Shown here in pieces: positions 34,684 to 46,676 of a stretch of DNA of 64,000 nt. The notes beneath the pieces are model-generated. The model made no database searches, was not told the DNA's origin, and was given only the letters and a program-made list of their open reading frames with translations. Position 1 is the stretch's first letter; each line of letters begins with the position of its first letter. The position numbers and the translations under genes are program-made. The stretch is from Crocodylus rhombifer (lineage: Eukaryota; Chordata; Crocodylia; Crocodylidae): assembly GCA_038503035.1 (NCBI GenBank), contig JAVSML010024367.1, forward strand, positions 124,001 to 188,000, in the 5' to 3' direction.

Positions 34684-36718
34684 GAATATACAAATCAGTG
34701 AGCTGGCAAGCAAAGACAGGCAAAAGCAAAAGAAACTAAGACATTTAGTTAAAACTTTGAGTAGGTATAAATTGAACTATGAGTGTTAATATTTAAATCA
34801 GTATTACATATTTCAGCCCACTCCAAATTTAGGAGGAGGTTAGAAAGATTGGCTTGAACTTTTCAATGAAAACTCAAAGTGAATGTAACCTTTCTGCCAG
34901 GCACCGGTCAGCAGCAAAAGGGGCCGGGTTCAATTTTTGGGGTACTAAATACCCTACCCAGAAATTTGGGAACACTAAATTAATTTCTAGGGTGTCCTGC
35001 ATAAACAAAAACTCCCTCCTTGCAAGCAGTGTAACCAAAAACAGACTTAATACAGAAAACAGAAGACAACACCAAATGCAATGTGAAAAACTATTAACCT
35101 ATAGGTTGCACTGAGCCTGGGGAAGCTGTTTGAGAGCGCAGGCCCCTTCGTGCTCTTGGAAGGATAGCGGTGTGACAATCTTTGCTCCCATGGAGAGGCT
35201 GTATATGTGTGTGGGGAGTGACTGTGGCTCCAGACAACATGAATGCACCCCACACTTCTAGGTTAGATTATACAGCCTGCTGAAATGAAAACTTCAGGAA
35301 AAACTCTAAAGGAACCAAGCTAGTTATTGGCTACAGCCAGCCCAAACACACAGCTGACTAAAACAAAGAACTATCAAAAGAAACAAGGGGGAGGACAAGC
35401 CTACCCTCTAGGCCTGGGTTGCTGGTGGTGTGGGTTACAGCTCCACTGGGAACAGAAAGTTGCAGGCCCCAACCCTGGCTCAAAACTGGCAGGATTAGAA
35501 ACTCTCAGGTTCCAACCCTGCTTAAGCTGTCAGGCCTAAATCCTGGCCAGCAACCCCAAAGAACCAATACTCTTTCCCCTCGTATTAACCCCTTAAAACT
35601 TCAAAAGAGAAAAAGGGCAAGAAAAAGAGGAGAGAGGAGTTCCCAGACACTGGGACAAATCTCCCTCCCTCTCCCCTAGCTTCCAGTTTGCTGTTTGCAA
35701 CTGGAGAAGACTTCACTCTTCAGCAGCAGCTAGCAGCTTCTTTATTCCACCCTCCAACCAGCCTAGCTCATCTTATATCCCTTACATGACATCACCCTGG
35801 CCTTGTCCAGTCAGGGAGCGCCAAACTCCAGTTCATCTCCCAACCAACTAGCCTGAAGAATTTTTTGCTTCCCCTGGCAATGAGGCTAGAGGGCTTTATA
35901 TATTTTCCCCAGATACAGGTTCCAGTCTGCCATGTGCTGAGCATATGGTCAAAACACAGGGGCTGTTTTGCCCACATAAAAAAAAGAACTCCCGTGCACG
36001 CGTGTGCGCGCGCACACACAGACACACAGACACAATATACAACCCAATTTTGTGTGGGTGTTACATGAATAATTTATAAAGTATTTTTTTTTATTTAAAA
36101 ATGTACTTTCCTGTTTATTTTTTCCAGTTCCAGTTAGATGAAAACAAAAATGTCTTATTCACCATCACAGAGCATATTCTAAGAATGTCCCTAACTCAAA
36201 ACTAGAAAACAAGGGATGCACAAGAAGACCTGTTTTATTTTTAAGATAATTGACTCCAAGGAGCATCAGAACTTTTGGATTTCATGTGAGCTGTTCACCC
36301 ACGCCTAGATATTACATCCTATCTATGCACTATGACAGTGATGACACTGCTTAGGTTATTTATCCCTATTTTTAAGCCTTCTAAACTTTACTTTGCATTC
36401 CCTATAATATACAGAAAGTTTGTGCGCTGAGAGTATTTAATGGTGATGGGGTGGAGAAGGAGCCAATGACACCAAATCATAGTTAAGAATTCTGGTGGGG
36501 TTAGAGATTGCAGCTCAGAATGTATTAGTGATTGTTATTTAGAGAAATGACTGGAGCACTTAGGATGCAGACTGAACTGTGCTCTAATGTTGTATGGCAC
36601 TGTGCTATTTGGCAGACCAAGTCCATTGTAAATCTGTTTTCATATATTCCAGTAAAATGATCATATCATAAATCTTATCTTTCATAGAACTTCAACTTTT
36701 GAGAGTTTGGTGCATATC
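34684..36718. other. Unannotated DNA with possible minus-strand LTR remnant
   Basis: At 35730-35790, read on the minus strand, a GGGATATAAGATG TATA-like motif is followed by GGAATAAAGAAGC. That could be an LTR promoter and polyadenylation pair, with no ends defined. 35995-36035 is a CG/CA-rich microsatellite (GTGCGCGCGCACACACAG). Otherwise nothing recognised. Confidence 0.3.
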
Positions 36719-37536
36719 CAGGCATATCTCATTTTACTGCGCTTCGCAGATATTGTGTTTTTTACAAATTGAAGTTTTGTGGCAACCCTGCGTCGAGCAA
36801 GTCCATCGGCACCATTTTTCCAACAGCATTTGCTAACTTTGTGTCTCTGTGTCACATTTTGGTAATTCTTGCAATATTTCAAACTTTTTCATTATTATTA
36901 TATTTGTTATGGTGATCTGTGATCTTTGATGTTACTATTGTAATTGTTTTGGGGCACCACGAACCGCACCCATATAAGACGGCGAACTTAATCGATAAAT
37001 GTTGTGTGTGTTCTGACTGCTCCACCGACCGGCAATTTCCCCTGTCTCTCTCCCTCTCCTCGGGCCTCCCGATTCCCTGAGACACAACAATATTGAAATT
37101 AGGCCAGTTAATAACCCTACAATGGCCTCTAAGTGTTCAAGTGAAAGGAAGAGTCGCACGTCTCTCACTTTAAATCAAAAGCCAGAAATGATTAAGCTTA
37201 GTGAGGAAGGCATGTTGAAAGTCGAGATAGGCCAAAAGCTAGGTCTCTTGCGCCAAACAGTTAACCAAGTTGTGAATGCAAAGGAAAAGTTACGACTCGC
37301 TGAAGGCTCAAATGATGGTTAGCATTTTTTAGCAATAACGTATTTTTTAATTAAGGTATGTACATTGGTTTTTTTAGACATAATGCTATTGCGCACTTAA
37401 TAGACTACAGTATAGTATAAACATAACTTTTATATGCACTGGGAAACCAAAAACTTCGTGTGACTTGCTTTATTGCGATATTCGCTTTATTGCGGTGGTC
37501 TGGAACTGAACCCGCAATATCTCCGAGGTATGCCTG
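36719..37536 (+). mobile_element. Tigger1-like pogo-type DNA transposon, internally deleted
   Basis: Ends CAGGCATATCTC and GAGGTATGCCTG are inverted repeats with one mismatch. TA follows the right end; the left flank is TC, probably a mutated TA. Nearly the whole sequence follows the mammalian Tigger1 consensus as I remember it: GTGGCAACCCTGCGTCGAGC, TGACTGCTCCACCGACCGGC, then the transposase start, then GACTTGCTTTATTGCGATAT near the right end. The central transposase part is missing, joined within AAGGAAAAG/TTACGACTCG. It is a non-autonomous deletion derivative of 818 bp. Most differences I notice look like CpG decay. Reading is plus strand, with the transposase remnant at 37122. Confidence 0.93.
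37122..37322 (+). pseudogene. Tigger1 transposase remnant (CENP-B-type N-terminus fused to C-terminal tail)
   Basis: 66 codons from ATG to stop. The first ~55 residues ([20 protein letters not shown], then [24 protein letters not shown]) are the first helix-turn-helix of the pogo/Tigger transposase, the DNA-binding part related to CENP-B. The last ~11 residues ([10 protein letters not shown]) are the very C-terminus of the same protein. The deletion therefore fused both ends in frame and removed the DDE catalytic core. It may be chance; there is no promoter evidence and the ORF is probably not expressed. Confidence 0.8.
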
Positions 37537-37930
37537 TAAATCTCTACTGACAAGTGCAAAATGGAGGCAATCAACTGATGGTAGTAGCTATAAACCTATA
37601 CAGGCCTATACCAAAATTACGATTAGTAAGAGTTCTGTGATGAGACGGTTGTCATTTTTTTGATGCAATACAATTAGGGCATGATACCAGTTAGAAAAGA
37701 CCCAATGCTATCATGATATACTGACTCAATATCAGTCTATCTTGGAAGCCCTTTAAAGAAGCCTCATTGGACATCAGCTGATACATATTATCTCTGAACA
37801 TCTTTAGCTTTCTGATATCAAGGTCATATCATGGACCCTTCTTCGGTGAGGGGATATTCAGCCACCTGATATATGGGTTTATTGTCCTAGAATGCTTTTT
37901 TCTATTATCATTTAATATGTGTGTTTGCAT
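37537..37930. other. Unannotated AT-rich DNA
   Basis: Nothing recognised. Confidence 0.45.
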
Positions 37931-37935
37931 GCTTG

Positions 37936-38177
37936 GGAGCACGTCTACACAAGATACTTCAAGTTAAGTAGACTAATTCTACTGCATATTAGCACAGCAG
38001 GCAAAACCCATGCTAATGTGCAGGCAAAACCCTTACTAATATGAACTAGAATCTACTATGTGTTAGCGTTCCCAAAAAAGTGTGCATTGGCGCTAATGTG
38101 AAATAGCGCCAATAATGACACATTAAGGTAGTGCCTGTAATTGAGGTGCATTAATGAATGTGTAGACGCGCACTGGG
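37936..38177. mobile_element. Miniature TIR element, about 240 bp
   Basis: GGGAGCACGTCTACACAAGA at the left and GTGTAGACGCGCACTGGG at the right are inverted repeats with mismatches. The interior repeats GCTAATGTG/TTAGCG motifs and shares the AAGTAGACTAATTCTACTGC block with 34300. Same family as 34546. Confidence 0.55.
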
Positions 38178-38980
38178 TATGTTAATTTGATCTACACAGG
38201 AGCATTTTCAATAGCATTCTGAGTGCCTTCAAGACCAAGAGACTTAATGTCCTGAAGATGGTAGTGGCAGGACTTCAGTCATCATAAGTTTTTCAAACTT
38301 TGTTTTCTAGACAGCAAATTACTGAAAATGATTGAGAGAAGTTAGATTAAATCATGAAAAAAATTCTGAGATTTTGAATCTGTAAGTATCACTGTTCTTT
38401 GGAATCTTTTTCCAGAACAAGACCTGACCAACTTCAAATTTTCCACAGTGCTGGAGAAGAAAACCCTTTGAAATGTTAAAAACTTAAACTCAGCATTCTT
38501 TAACATCATGAAACACAATAATTATGGCAGTCACTTTCAAACTCAGACACATGAATCCGAAAAAACAGTGGCCTTCCCTCACACTGCTGTTTGGTGGATA
38601 CACTAGGCAACTATTACCTTGGATACTAGAAAGAAGACACAGTCTAGAGAACTCTAACAGCTTCATCACTACTGCAGTTATAAAACAGCACTATTCAGAA
38701 GACTTCTGGCAGGGGAGACAGCTTGAGGACCTGGGTTAGGACATGGACTCCTTAGGTAACCTGAGAAACAAATCTATCTTGATTCCTGCTTGCAAGACTG
38801 GAAGAAGAAGAAAAAAAAGAGGGAGTTAAGGTCCCACCTCATCTCTCTGCTAAAAATCCACTAGAATCATTGTGCCTTTACAGAAAGTCTTCTTAAAAAG
38901 TACAAGGGAGGTAATTTTTTAGAAAAGTCAGGTGGGAAATTAGACAGTGCAAGTAGATCTCAAAAGAATTTGTTCACAAA
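38178..38980. other. Unannotated AT-rich DNA
   Basis: Nothing recognised; a 71-codon frame at 38524-38739 has no family signature. Confidence 0.45.
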
Positions 38981-38982
38981 GG

Positions 38983-40592
38983 GCACATCCAGATGAATGC
39001 ATACATGCCTTTTGCAGAAGCACAAATCCCCTTGAGACGCTGCAAGAGGTATGTGCAGGAACAAAAAAATGCTCCCCATGCAGCAAATTTGCAGTGTGGG
39101 GGCAAAATTAGACCCCTGGATGTCCAGGGGTCCAAAAAATACCCCAGGCAAAAAAGCAGGGCAGGACACAGTCCAGGACTGTGCCCTGAGGCAACCAGAG
39201 GCTCGGGGCCTCCACAATGACACTCTGGTAGCCAGCCAGAGCATCTCTGTGGCTGGTCCTCACCCTGTGCAGGACAGGTAGTATGCCAACTGCCATGCTA
39301 CTAAGCAGGGGTTGGGGGTGCTGGAGGAGGGGACCATGGGGGGGACCCCCACTGTCCCCAACCCCCACCCACTCCCCGAGCCCCCTGGATCACTGCCCTG
39401 CCCAGCCCCTTGAGCCCCCCCATCACTGCCCCACCCAGCCCCTGCTTGCCTTCTGAACCCCCCGATTGCTTCTCCACCTCACCCCATCCCCTACCTACCC
39501 CCCGAGCCCTCCTGATCACTGCCCTACCCAACCTCAGCACCCTGGCAATTAAAAGAAAAAAAGCCCGACACTCACCAGCTGTAGCAGCTGCTGTTGGGGT
39601 CACTGAAGCCTCCTGGCACAGCACCCCCTGCACACAGCTTGGGACAATGGGGAGCAGTGGGAACCAGCTGTGGCCTCCTGGCACCTGCACTTCCACTGCC
39701 CCATTGCATGGGTGCAGCCTGGATCAGCAGAGTGCTGCAACACTCAGTGCACTATCAGGAAGCTGGGGCTTCTCAGGCTGAGCAGTGCCAGGCTCGTGGT
39801 GAGAGCCGCAGTGGCCCCAGCTCCCCAAAAGCATCCAGGTGCACCCACTGCTCCGTGCTCGGTGTGGAGGGGCTCTGCCAGGAGGCCCCAGTGACCCTGA
39901 CAGCTGCTCCTACTTCTGGTGAGTGTGGGGCCTTTTTTTTTTTAAAGTACTGGGAGACTGGGGCTGGGTGAGGAAGCCATCGGGTGCCTGGGGGTTCAAG
40001 CAGACAGCCATCAGGCGCTTGGGGATGAGTGGGGGTGCTGCAGGAGCCAGCAGGGGCTGGGGCTGGGCAAGGCTGCATGAGCCCTGCAGGGGGCATCGTA
40101 GCCCCTGTGAGGGCCAAGTGCCTCTGTTGACTGTACAGTCTCCATCTGGGTCTGGCAGGTGCGCAGCAGGTCACAGATGGGCAGCAACCCCCACTGCCAG
40201 ACTGCTGCAGTGGATAAAGGGTGCAGGGAACTCTCAGAGCTGCTTCAGCAGTCCATTTGGCACAAGGAATAGTGTCCCCAGGAATCAACTGGCTGGGCCC
40301 CAGAAACTCCTGAGAGCTAGTAGCCCTGAGCTACTTGACAGGGCTGCTTTTTGTATTGATGGGTCCAGGACAGGGCAGCTTTTTATACTGCTGGGGCCAG
40401 CATAGGTGCCCCTGGCTGCAGATCTGGGAGGAGCCAGGTAGGGTTATTTTGCCCCACATGGTACAACTTGCACCACACCAAAGTGCATGTCTGGGCACAT
40501 GGGTTGAGGCACATAGCCCCAGGTCAAATTTGCACCCCTTCTATTTGAGCTGCTGCAAGCGCTCATGCCTGCATGTGTGGACACATCCAAAA
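38983..40592. mobile_element. Compound foldback DNA element, 1.6 kb
   Basis: The outer ends GGGCACATCCAGATGAATGC and (reverse complement of the right end) GGATGTGTCCACACATGCAG are related. Further in, a left arm at about 39543-39626 and a right arm at about 39865-39950 are clear reverse complements (GTCACTGAAGCCTCCTGGCA against TGCCAGGAGGCCCCAGTGAC, each bordered by an A/T run and GTGAGTGT/ACACTCAC). Between 39340 and 39540 lies a C-rich tandem array of roughly 40-60 bp units (GATCACTGCCC). No transposase. The many long frames here are composition artefacts. Confidence 0.5.
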
Positions 40593-42260
40593 AAACCAGA
40601 TCCTACTCTGAGTGAAATCAGTTATCTGAGTTGTGCAGAATCAGACTCAGATGGCCCCATTTTTACAAACTGCTCAGCTTCTTAAGCTCTCCTTGAAGTA
40701 ATCTCTAGCTGAGGGAGAGTTAACAGCATCTGGTTTCTTTTTTGATTGGCATGCTTTGACAAATATGTTGTCTTTCCAACCCTTCATTCTACTTCAGAAC
40801 AGTGACTTACCTCAGTATGAACTGAGTAAAAATACTGATTCAGTAAGATGAATCCTCTGACAATGGAATCAGCAGTTCATGTATTGAACCAAAAACCTAA
40901 ATCAGCAAATGATTTTGGGATTCCCACATGAATTATCTTAAAACAGCACAGACTTTTTAGTTTTTGTCCCCCAACTCCTTGCCCCACCCCCTGAAAAATA
41001 AGGCATCTTTCAAGTCTATAAATGTAGACACCCACAACATTTGGGGACTCAAGAATCACTAGTCACTCTTGTCAATGGACTAAAATATGGGGACAGGCTG
41101 TGGTGGCCAAAATAATAATTTGAAATGTTTTAGTGCCTTTAGTCTGAGACAGAACAGTCCTCAGATGATTAAAACATTATACAAGCTTGCTAAAGAACAA
41201 ATAATATTGTTCTTACTTAATGAAGAATAGTGATGGCAGGAGATATGGCAACAGACAGCTGCAGCAGTGTTAAGGACAGATTAATATATGGAAACAAAAA
41301 ATTGGAAATAAAGAATATTTTGACTCCACATTACAGCAAGTATGTTATAGAATATTATTTTACTTTCTTATTTTAATTGTTTGACAAATATTTGCGGTAG
41401 TACTAACCTCTTGTGTCCTCTGCAGTGCCTACAAATAACTGGATTCCAAAACAACATGCTGCAGTGCTGCCTTTTAACCACATGAGAGCATAAAGATCAC
41501 ATCCCTAAAATGTGAGTTTTACAAGACTAACTGCAGCCACTGGGACCAAGTGCTGCCTCCAGCCTGTCTCAGAGATAATGACCTTTTGAAAGCTAGTGCA
41601 AAGCTCTGTGTTGTGCTGAGCACAGAAAGGTTTCTTGCTATGTTACTCTGGGTGTTTTTATATCTTCAGTTTAAGATGATCCTTCTTTTCAACAGTGCTT
41701 CCATAATAGGCTTGAAGATTCAATGACATTAGTACCATAAGTGCTCTCCCTTAAACTCCTTATATAAGTAGCTATAACTGCTGCCACAGTTCTTCCTATT
41801 TGTAATCCATCATCCTTTTGTATTTGTGCACAATTAGTTCTAAAACTGGATTATGTTATTAACAAGAGTTTTTCTTTGAATTATAGGTCTTTGGGCACAG
41901 TGAGATTGTTTCTACAATAAAGGAAATTTACCTGAGAATGCAATGGAGTGAAGCCAATTCATATTATGTTTGGATTCAGTTTTTTTTTTAATATCAAACA
42001 ATGTTGCATTAGTCATATATTTATGTTTTGAAATTATTATTGATATGATAATACCACATAAATTTATCAAACCAATCTCTGTGCCTATACTCTAAGATAT
42101 TTTTCCACAATATATACATACTAAAACAGGCCACCTCATAAAAAGACTGCCACTGATATTATATAAATATTTAATTTAAATGGATACTATTTTAAACAGA
42201 AAAGGTTTTCTAGGATTACGAGTCAGCTTCTACATGAGTCTCTTGTTAAATTATTGTTCC
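40593..42260. other. Unannotated AT-rich DNA
   Basis: No gene or repeat recognised, except one member of a 32-bp repeat pair at 41412-41443. Confidence 0.45.
41412..41443 (+). repeat. 32-bp direct repeat, copy 1
   Basis: Shares 31 of 32 bases with 43673-43704, beginning TGTGTCCT and ending AAATAACTGGA. Flanks on both sides differ between the copies. The sequence before TGCAG is pyrimidine-rich, like a splice acceptor. Confidence 0.7.
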
Positions 42261-43930
42261 TTTCTCATGTACTTCCAGACAGGGAAATGGAGGGTGATGT
42301 ATTCCCTTTGTGCTTGTCCCCCAGGCAAGGCTGGGAGCAGAAAGCAGGGCACAATACAAGCCTGGAGCCCAGGAAGGGCCAAAAGCAGGCAGCTGATATG
42401 CTCTGTACCACCTAGAGCCCAGGAGCTGAAACCATGGCCAATGATGAGCCCCGCAGTGGCTCTCAGTACCTGGAAGCAGCATCAGCAGGGCATGTGAGGG
42501 CCCACACAGGTTTGGGTTGGCTCAATCAACCCAGAACAGCCTTTATAGAGCAGCACCAGCCACAAGAGTGAGAGGGCACTGGCACAGGCACTGGACTATG
42601 CTGCTTCCCTCCACCAGAGCTGAGGATGCCCCACTGGAGTCTAGCCCAACCTCTGCTCCCACAGTAGGCACCTGAAGACCCTGTGGATGCCAGATGCCAG
42701 GTACCTGCCAGGGACTTATGGAAGTTCATAGTAACCATGGCCCAAAATTACTCACAGGGATTGGCCAGATACAAGTCAACCCTGCAAATCAGGCTTGTGA
42801 GTGGGGGCAAGTCCCAAAGAGCCTTAGCTGCCTGAGGAGAAGGCGGACATACATTGCAAAGATGAAACTAGGCCTGTGAGTGAACAACAGGCACAACTGT
42901 TTATGTTATATTGCTTTATTCATTTCTATATGATACAGATGTCCTTGATGATAAACACTTACTGGAGTAGCAGGGCTCCACCAATTTATGTCAGTCCCAG
43001 ATTGTTCTGTTTCTCTTCCCACATCAGACCTTTCTTTTGCCATGTGAAGGCAGGTGCCCAAGAGACCAAGTGCCTACCTCAACAGCATCACAAGAGCATC
43101 TGAGTGGAAAGGGGTGGGGTGTAAGGGAGGCAGAGCTCCACAGATTCCCAGACCCAAAACCTGAGCCCATCCCAACACTCCAGTCAGGTACCACCTCCTG
43201 AAATATTTCTTATAAACAACAGGTCATGGCAGGTGAGATACAGATAAGGGGATGAAACACTCATTGACAGAGCGATACCTGGGCCCCACACCAGTGTGAT
43301 CCTTTGGCCCAGGTCCCACTCAACTTGAACAAAATGTGCTTTGGGTATGTAATCATATACCTTATGTAGGGAGTGTATGAATCGCCTTGCACCCCAGCCT
43401 GGATCCTTGTGGGCCAGATCCAGACTCGGCCATGCTGTGGCAATAGCAGCTCTGGCTCCAGCTCTAGCCACACGCCCAGTGACACAGCTGAAGCTGCTGT
43501 TGACATCATGTACTTGGTGCTGCCACGGCAGCTCTAGCTCCAACACAGAACATGGGGTATGAGATATGCAACAGTAGTGGTGGCTCCAGGATAGGGCAGC
43601 AATAAAGTTGGTAGTCAAAAAGCCAGGGCCTCAGCAGTGCCAATGGGCAAAGGGGCCAAAGAGTGACCAGGGCTGTGTCCTTTGCAGTGCCTACAAATAA
43701 CTGGAGGCCTCCTGTTTGCCTTCTGCTACCAACTGCCACATCCACCAGGGTCACATCCATGAGCCCCATATTCTGTGGCAGGCCATACCCCCGACTTCTG
43801 GTGACCCGTCAGCAGCCCAGTGGGCTGGATAAAGCAGGATACAGCTGTGTCCAATGCACAGGCTGTATATTTGACAGCTTTGCCTTATGTAAAAAGGAAG
43901 AAATGTGGGGGGAAATGATATGAGGAAGTA
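42261..43930. other. GC-rich unannotated block
   Basis: GC-richer than its surroundings with overlapping open frames on both strands (e.g. 43184-43618 minus), but none has a recognisable domain. CAGCTCTGGCTCCAGCTCTA and similar words recur near 43450 and 43530. Possibly the inside of an old non-autonomous element. Confidence 0.35.
43673..43704 (+). repeat. 32-bp direct repeat, copy 2
   Basis: Second copy, 2261 bp downstream of the first in the same orientation, one mismatch. Confidence 0.7.
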
Positions 43931-44435
43931 GGTGGGCCAGCAGCCAAATTTTAAGTTTCTCTCTTAAAAATATGTAATAGTCATATTAAGGTAGTATTCA
44001 TATGTAAAACTTATTCCATTTTCATTATATTAGCCATCTTTCATATTATACAACATGAATTAAGTAGTTGAGACATGTCATGTCTGTTATTTATGAAAAT
44101 ATAGTCTCAACTTGGAAAGTATTGCTGACCACTAATATTGAATACAAAATTCTTAAATGGAAACTGAGTGTTTGAATTGCAAACGATTGCCTTCAAATGT
44201 CAAGAATGAGTTATCACACAAACCTACTTGTGAAAAAGTGGATGCAGTGAATCCATTCAGGATGCAGTCACCACAGTTTATAGAGTATGTAAGGGAGCCT
44301 TTGAATCGGGGGATCCAGATCATTTGTAATGTTTAAGAGGTGCAAGAAGCCATTGCTCTATGAGATTTCTGAACATTTGGATAGGGCCTAAGAGTTGGAA
44401 AGTTATTTTATCTCTATATTCAGCAATAGTATGAC
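43931..44435. other. Unannotated AT-rich DNA
   Basis: Nothing recognised. Confidence 0.45.
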
Positions 44436-44439
44436 CCCC

Positions 44440-44580
44440 CCCCCACTGGAATACAGTGTCCAGTTCTTAAGGATATTGATAAATCAGAATTGGTTCAAAA
44501 GAAAATGATAAAGATTGGAAAGCATTCCTTCTTATTGAGAGACTGAAGGAACACAATTTGAGGAAGTAAATCAAACTAGT
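44440..44580 (+). mobile_element. Old CR1/L3-like LINE fragment
   Basis: CTGGAATACAGTGTCCAGTT, GGATATTGATAAAT and GAGAGACTGAAGGAACACAA match the C-terminal RT region (GVQ-xW, then the EERL-type stretch) of an ancient CR1/L3 element. More decayed than the other CR1 copies. Confidence 0.55.
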
Positions 44581-46676
44581 TCTAATTTTGTAAAAAGAAA
44601 AATTCCCTTTAAAGTAATTCATTTCATTTCCTGATTTTGAACATATAAAAACATTTTAGGAAACATCTACTCTGCAGGGTGACACAAAAGGGAGACAATG
44701 ATTGAAAGAGAATGCTTAATATAGGGAAACTGCTGTTCTTGTAAATATAGGTCCCCATATTTCTCGGCTGAAGCCAGTTCTTGTTTTTCTTTTGCTGAAG
44801 TAGAGGAGGTTATATTTTATATCTAAATATAACCTATAATAAATATTCATGAAAAAGTCATTGCTGTCACACTGAGAATGACTGAATGTGCTGATGAAGT
44901 AATGCTAAATGCAGCTGTATGCATTTGTGATGTGGTGTTTTGGTGGTAGTGAAAGAACAAGGTTCTTGGGCTTGATTTATTTAAAAGTATGAGAGAGAAG
45001 AGAGGCAGTTCTTTCCTCTTCTCTTCTAGGGTTCAAAAATCTGGCTCTATTTATTTTGGTTTTGAAACAAATTATTTTTATAATGCTGGAGTTTCACAAT
45101 AGTTTTTCATAATTCTTCGTGCTCCCATTTATGCACTTGTTCCTTTCTCAAACAGCACTATCTTTCTCACACTTCCAAGTGTGTTGGGTGCTATACTGAC
45201 TGTAACAGGGAGCTGCCTCCCAGTTCCCTCTTATGAGCAGGATCCCAGATACAGCTGGGCTCACTGATTCTCTTGCCCTGCAGTCATGCTGAAACCCCAC
45301 CACCACTCAGTTGCAGCAGGGAGCTGGTCCCTTTACCAGGGACAAGCAGGCTTCCAAGGGTAGCCAGATCCCCACCCAACCCAGTTTGGGGTCATGCAGG
45401 GTCTCCACAGCCATCAACAGCATGTCTGGAAATAAACCCAGAAGTACTGAGGAGTTCCAGCTTCTGGCAAGCTCCAGCAGTGGTCACTCATTTGGCTAGG
45501 GAGCCAGACATAACTGCTCCACACTAGAGGCAGAGCAGGCTCAAATGTGAAAGGGCTGAGGTCCATCATCCCTGGAGAGGGGAGTGAGTGCACTGTCTCC
45601 AGGAAGAAACCAATGCCTGTCTGTGCAGAGGCATACATACAGAAAGTGATCATCATCAGCACAAACCTGGGTCTGAGCCCAGGGTGAACTCCAGACTGAA
45701 GCAAGCCATTGAAGGATAGCCAGTGGAAGAGAGCTGACCATGCAACCCATCAATGTTGAATGCAGGACACGGTAGTAAGACAGTGTGTGGGTAACAGCTA
45801 CGAAGGTCTCTGTAAGACCCGTCTATTGAATTGACAGGGCTATGATGGTGATGTCCATAAGGATACCTCCTGGGAAACCATGGATGAGATATAGACTAGA
45901 AAACTGACAAGCTCCAAGAAAAGTAGAACAGAGTTGATTAAGAAAAGATGCCTAAACTGAGTATGCTTAGAGGTTGAGTGATGGATGCAGGGCTCTTGTG
46001 ATAAGTAACCTACAGAGAGACTCCATTACTGGATTTGATATAGAGGAGCTACATAGAAAAGAAGAGACGTGAGTAAAGAGTAATTGTGCCCTGAAGAGCT
46101 TGTGTTGGAGAAAAGCCTAGGCCAGGTTTGCATGACTCATCAAGCCATCAGCCAAGTGGCTCAGACGTATTTGGAAGCCCATAGATCCACGTGACAGATG
46201 TGGCAAGGGCAGGATGGCAGGGGTGGGGGGAACGAGAGCTCTGTGAAGAGGACGTATACCCTTTGCTGAGAAAATGGTGTTTCTCATTTTGTTTCACTAG
46301 TCAGCTTCCCTTTATTTTGTTTCCGTCAAGAAGTGTCGGGTGATTACAAGGAAGAGGGCAACGGCTTGGGAAAAGAGATACAGATATCTCACATCCACTG
46401 ACAGTGACTAATAAAAAAAAAAAATGTTTTCTGCCCCTCCCCAAGGAATTTAAAGTCTAAAGTCCTGATCACAAAGTTAATACCTGGAGTTCTCATTACA
46501 TGATCAGGGTCTATTCTCCCATCTACAAATGATACAACACTTTTATTTGTTAAAAATCCTATTATTAGCCTTTAATAGTTCTTCCCAGAGACTCCTATTA
46601 ACCTACTATTACCCTGTATTGGTAGTGAATCAAGTATATATTAGGTTAGATTGTATGTTGTAATCATTGTCTATAG
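44581..46676. other. Unannotated DNA, possible LTR start at 45201
   Basis: TGTAACAGGGAGCTGCCTCC at 45201 resembles the LTR starts at 31131 and 51075, but no end or duplication was found. The rest holds no recognised feature. Confidence 0.3.

Noticed and set aside
39301..40405. Several 120-170 codon frames on both strands
   Set aside because: They overlap each other inside a foldback element with a C-rich tandem array; no recognisable protein family.
43184..43618. 144-codon minus-strand frame
   Set aside because: No domain, and an alternative overlapping frame of similar length exists on the same strand; GC-rich local composition.
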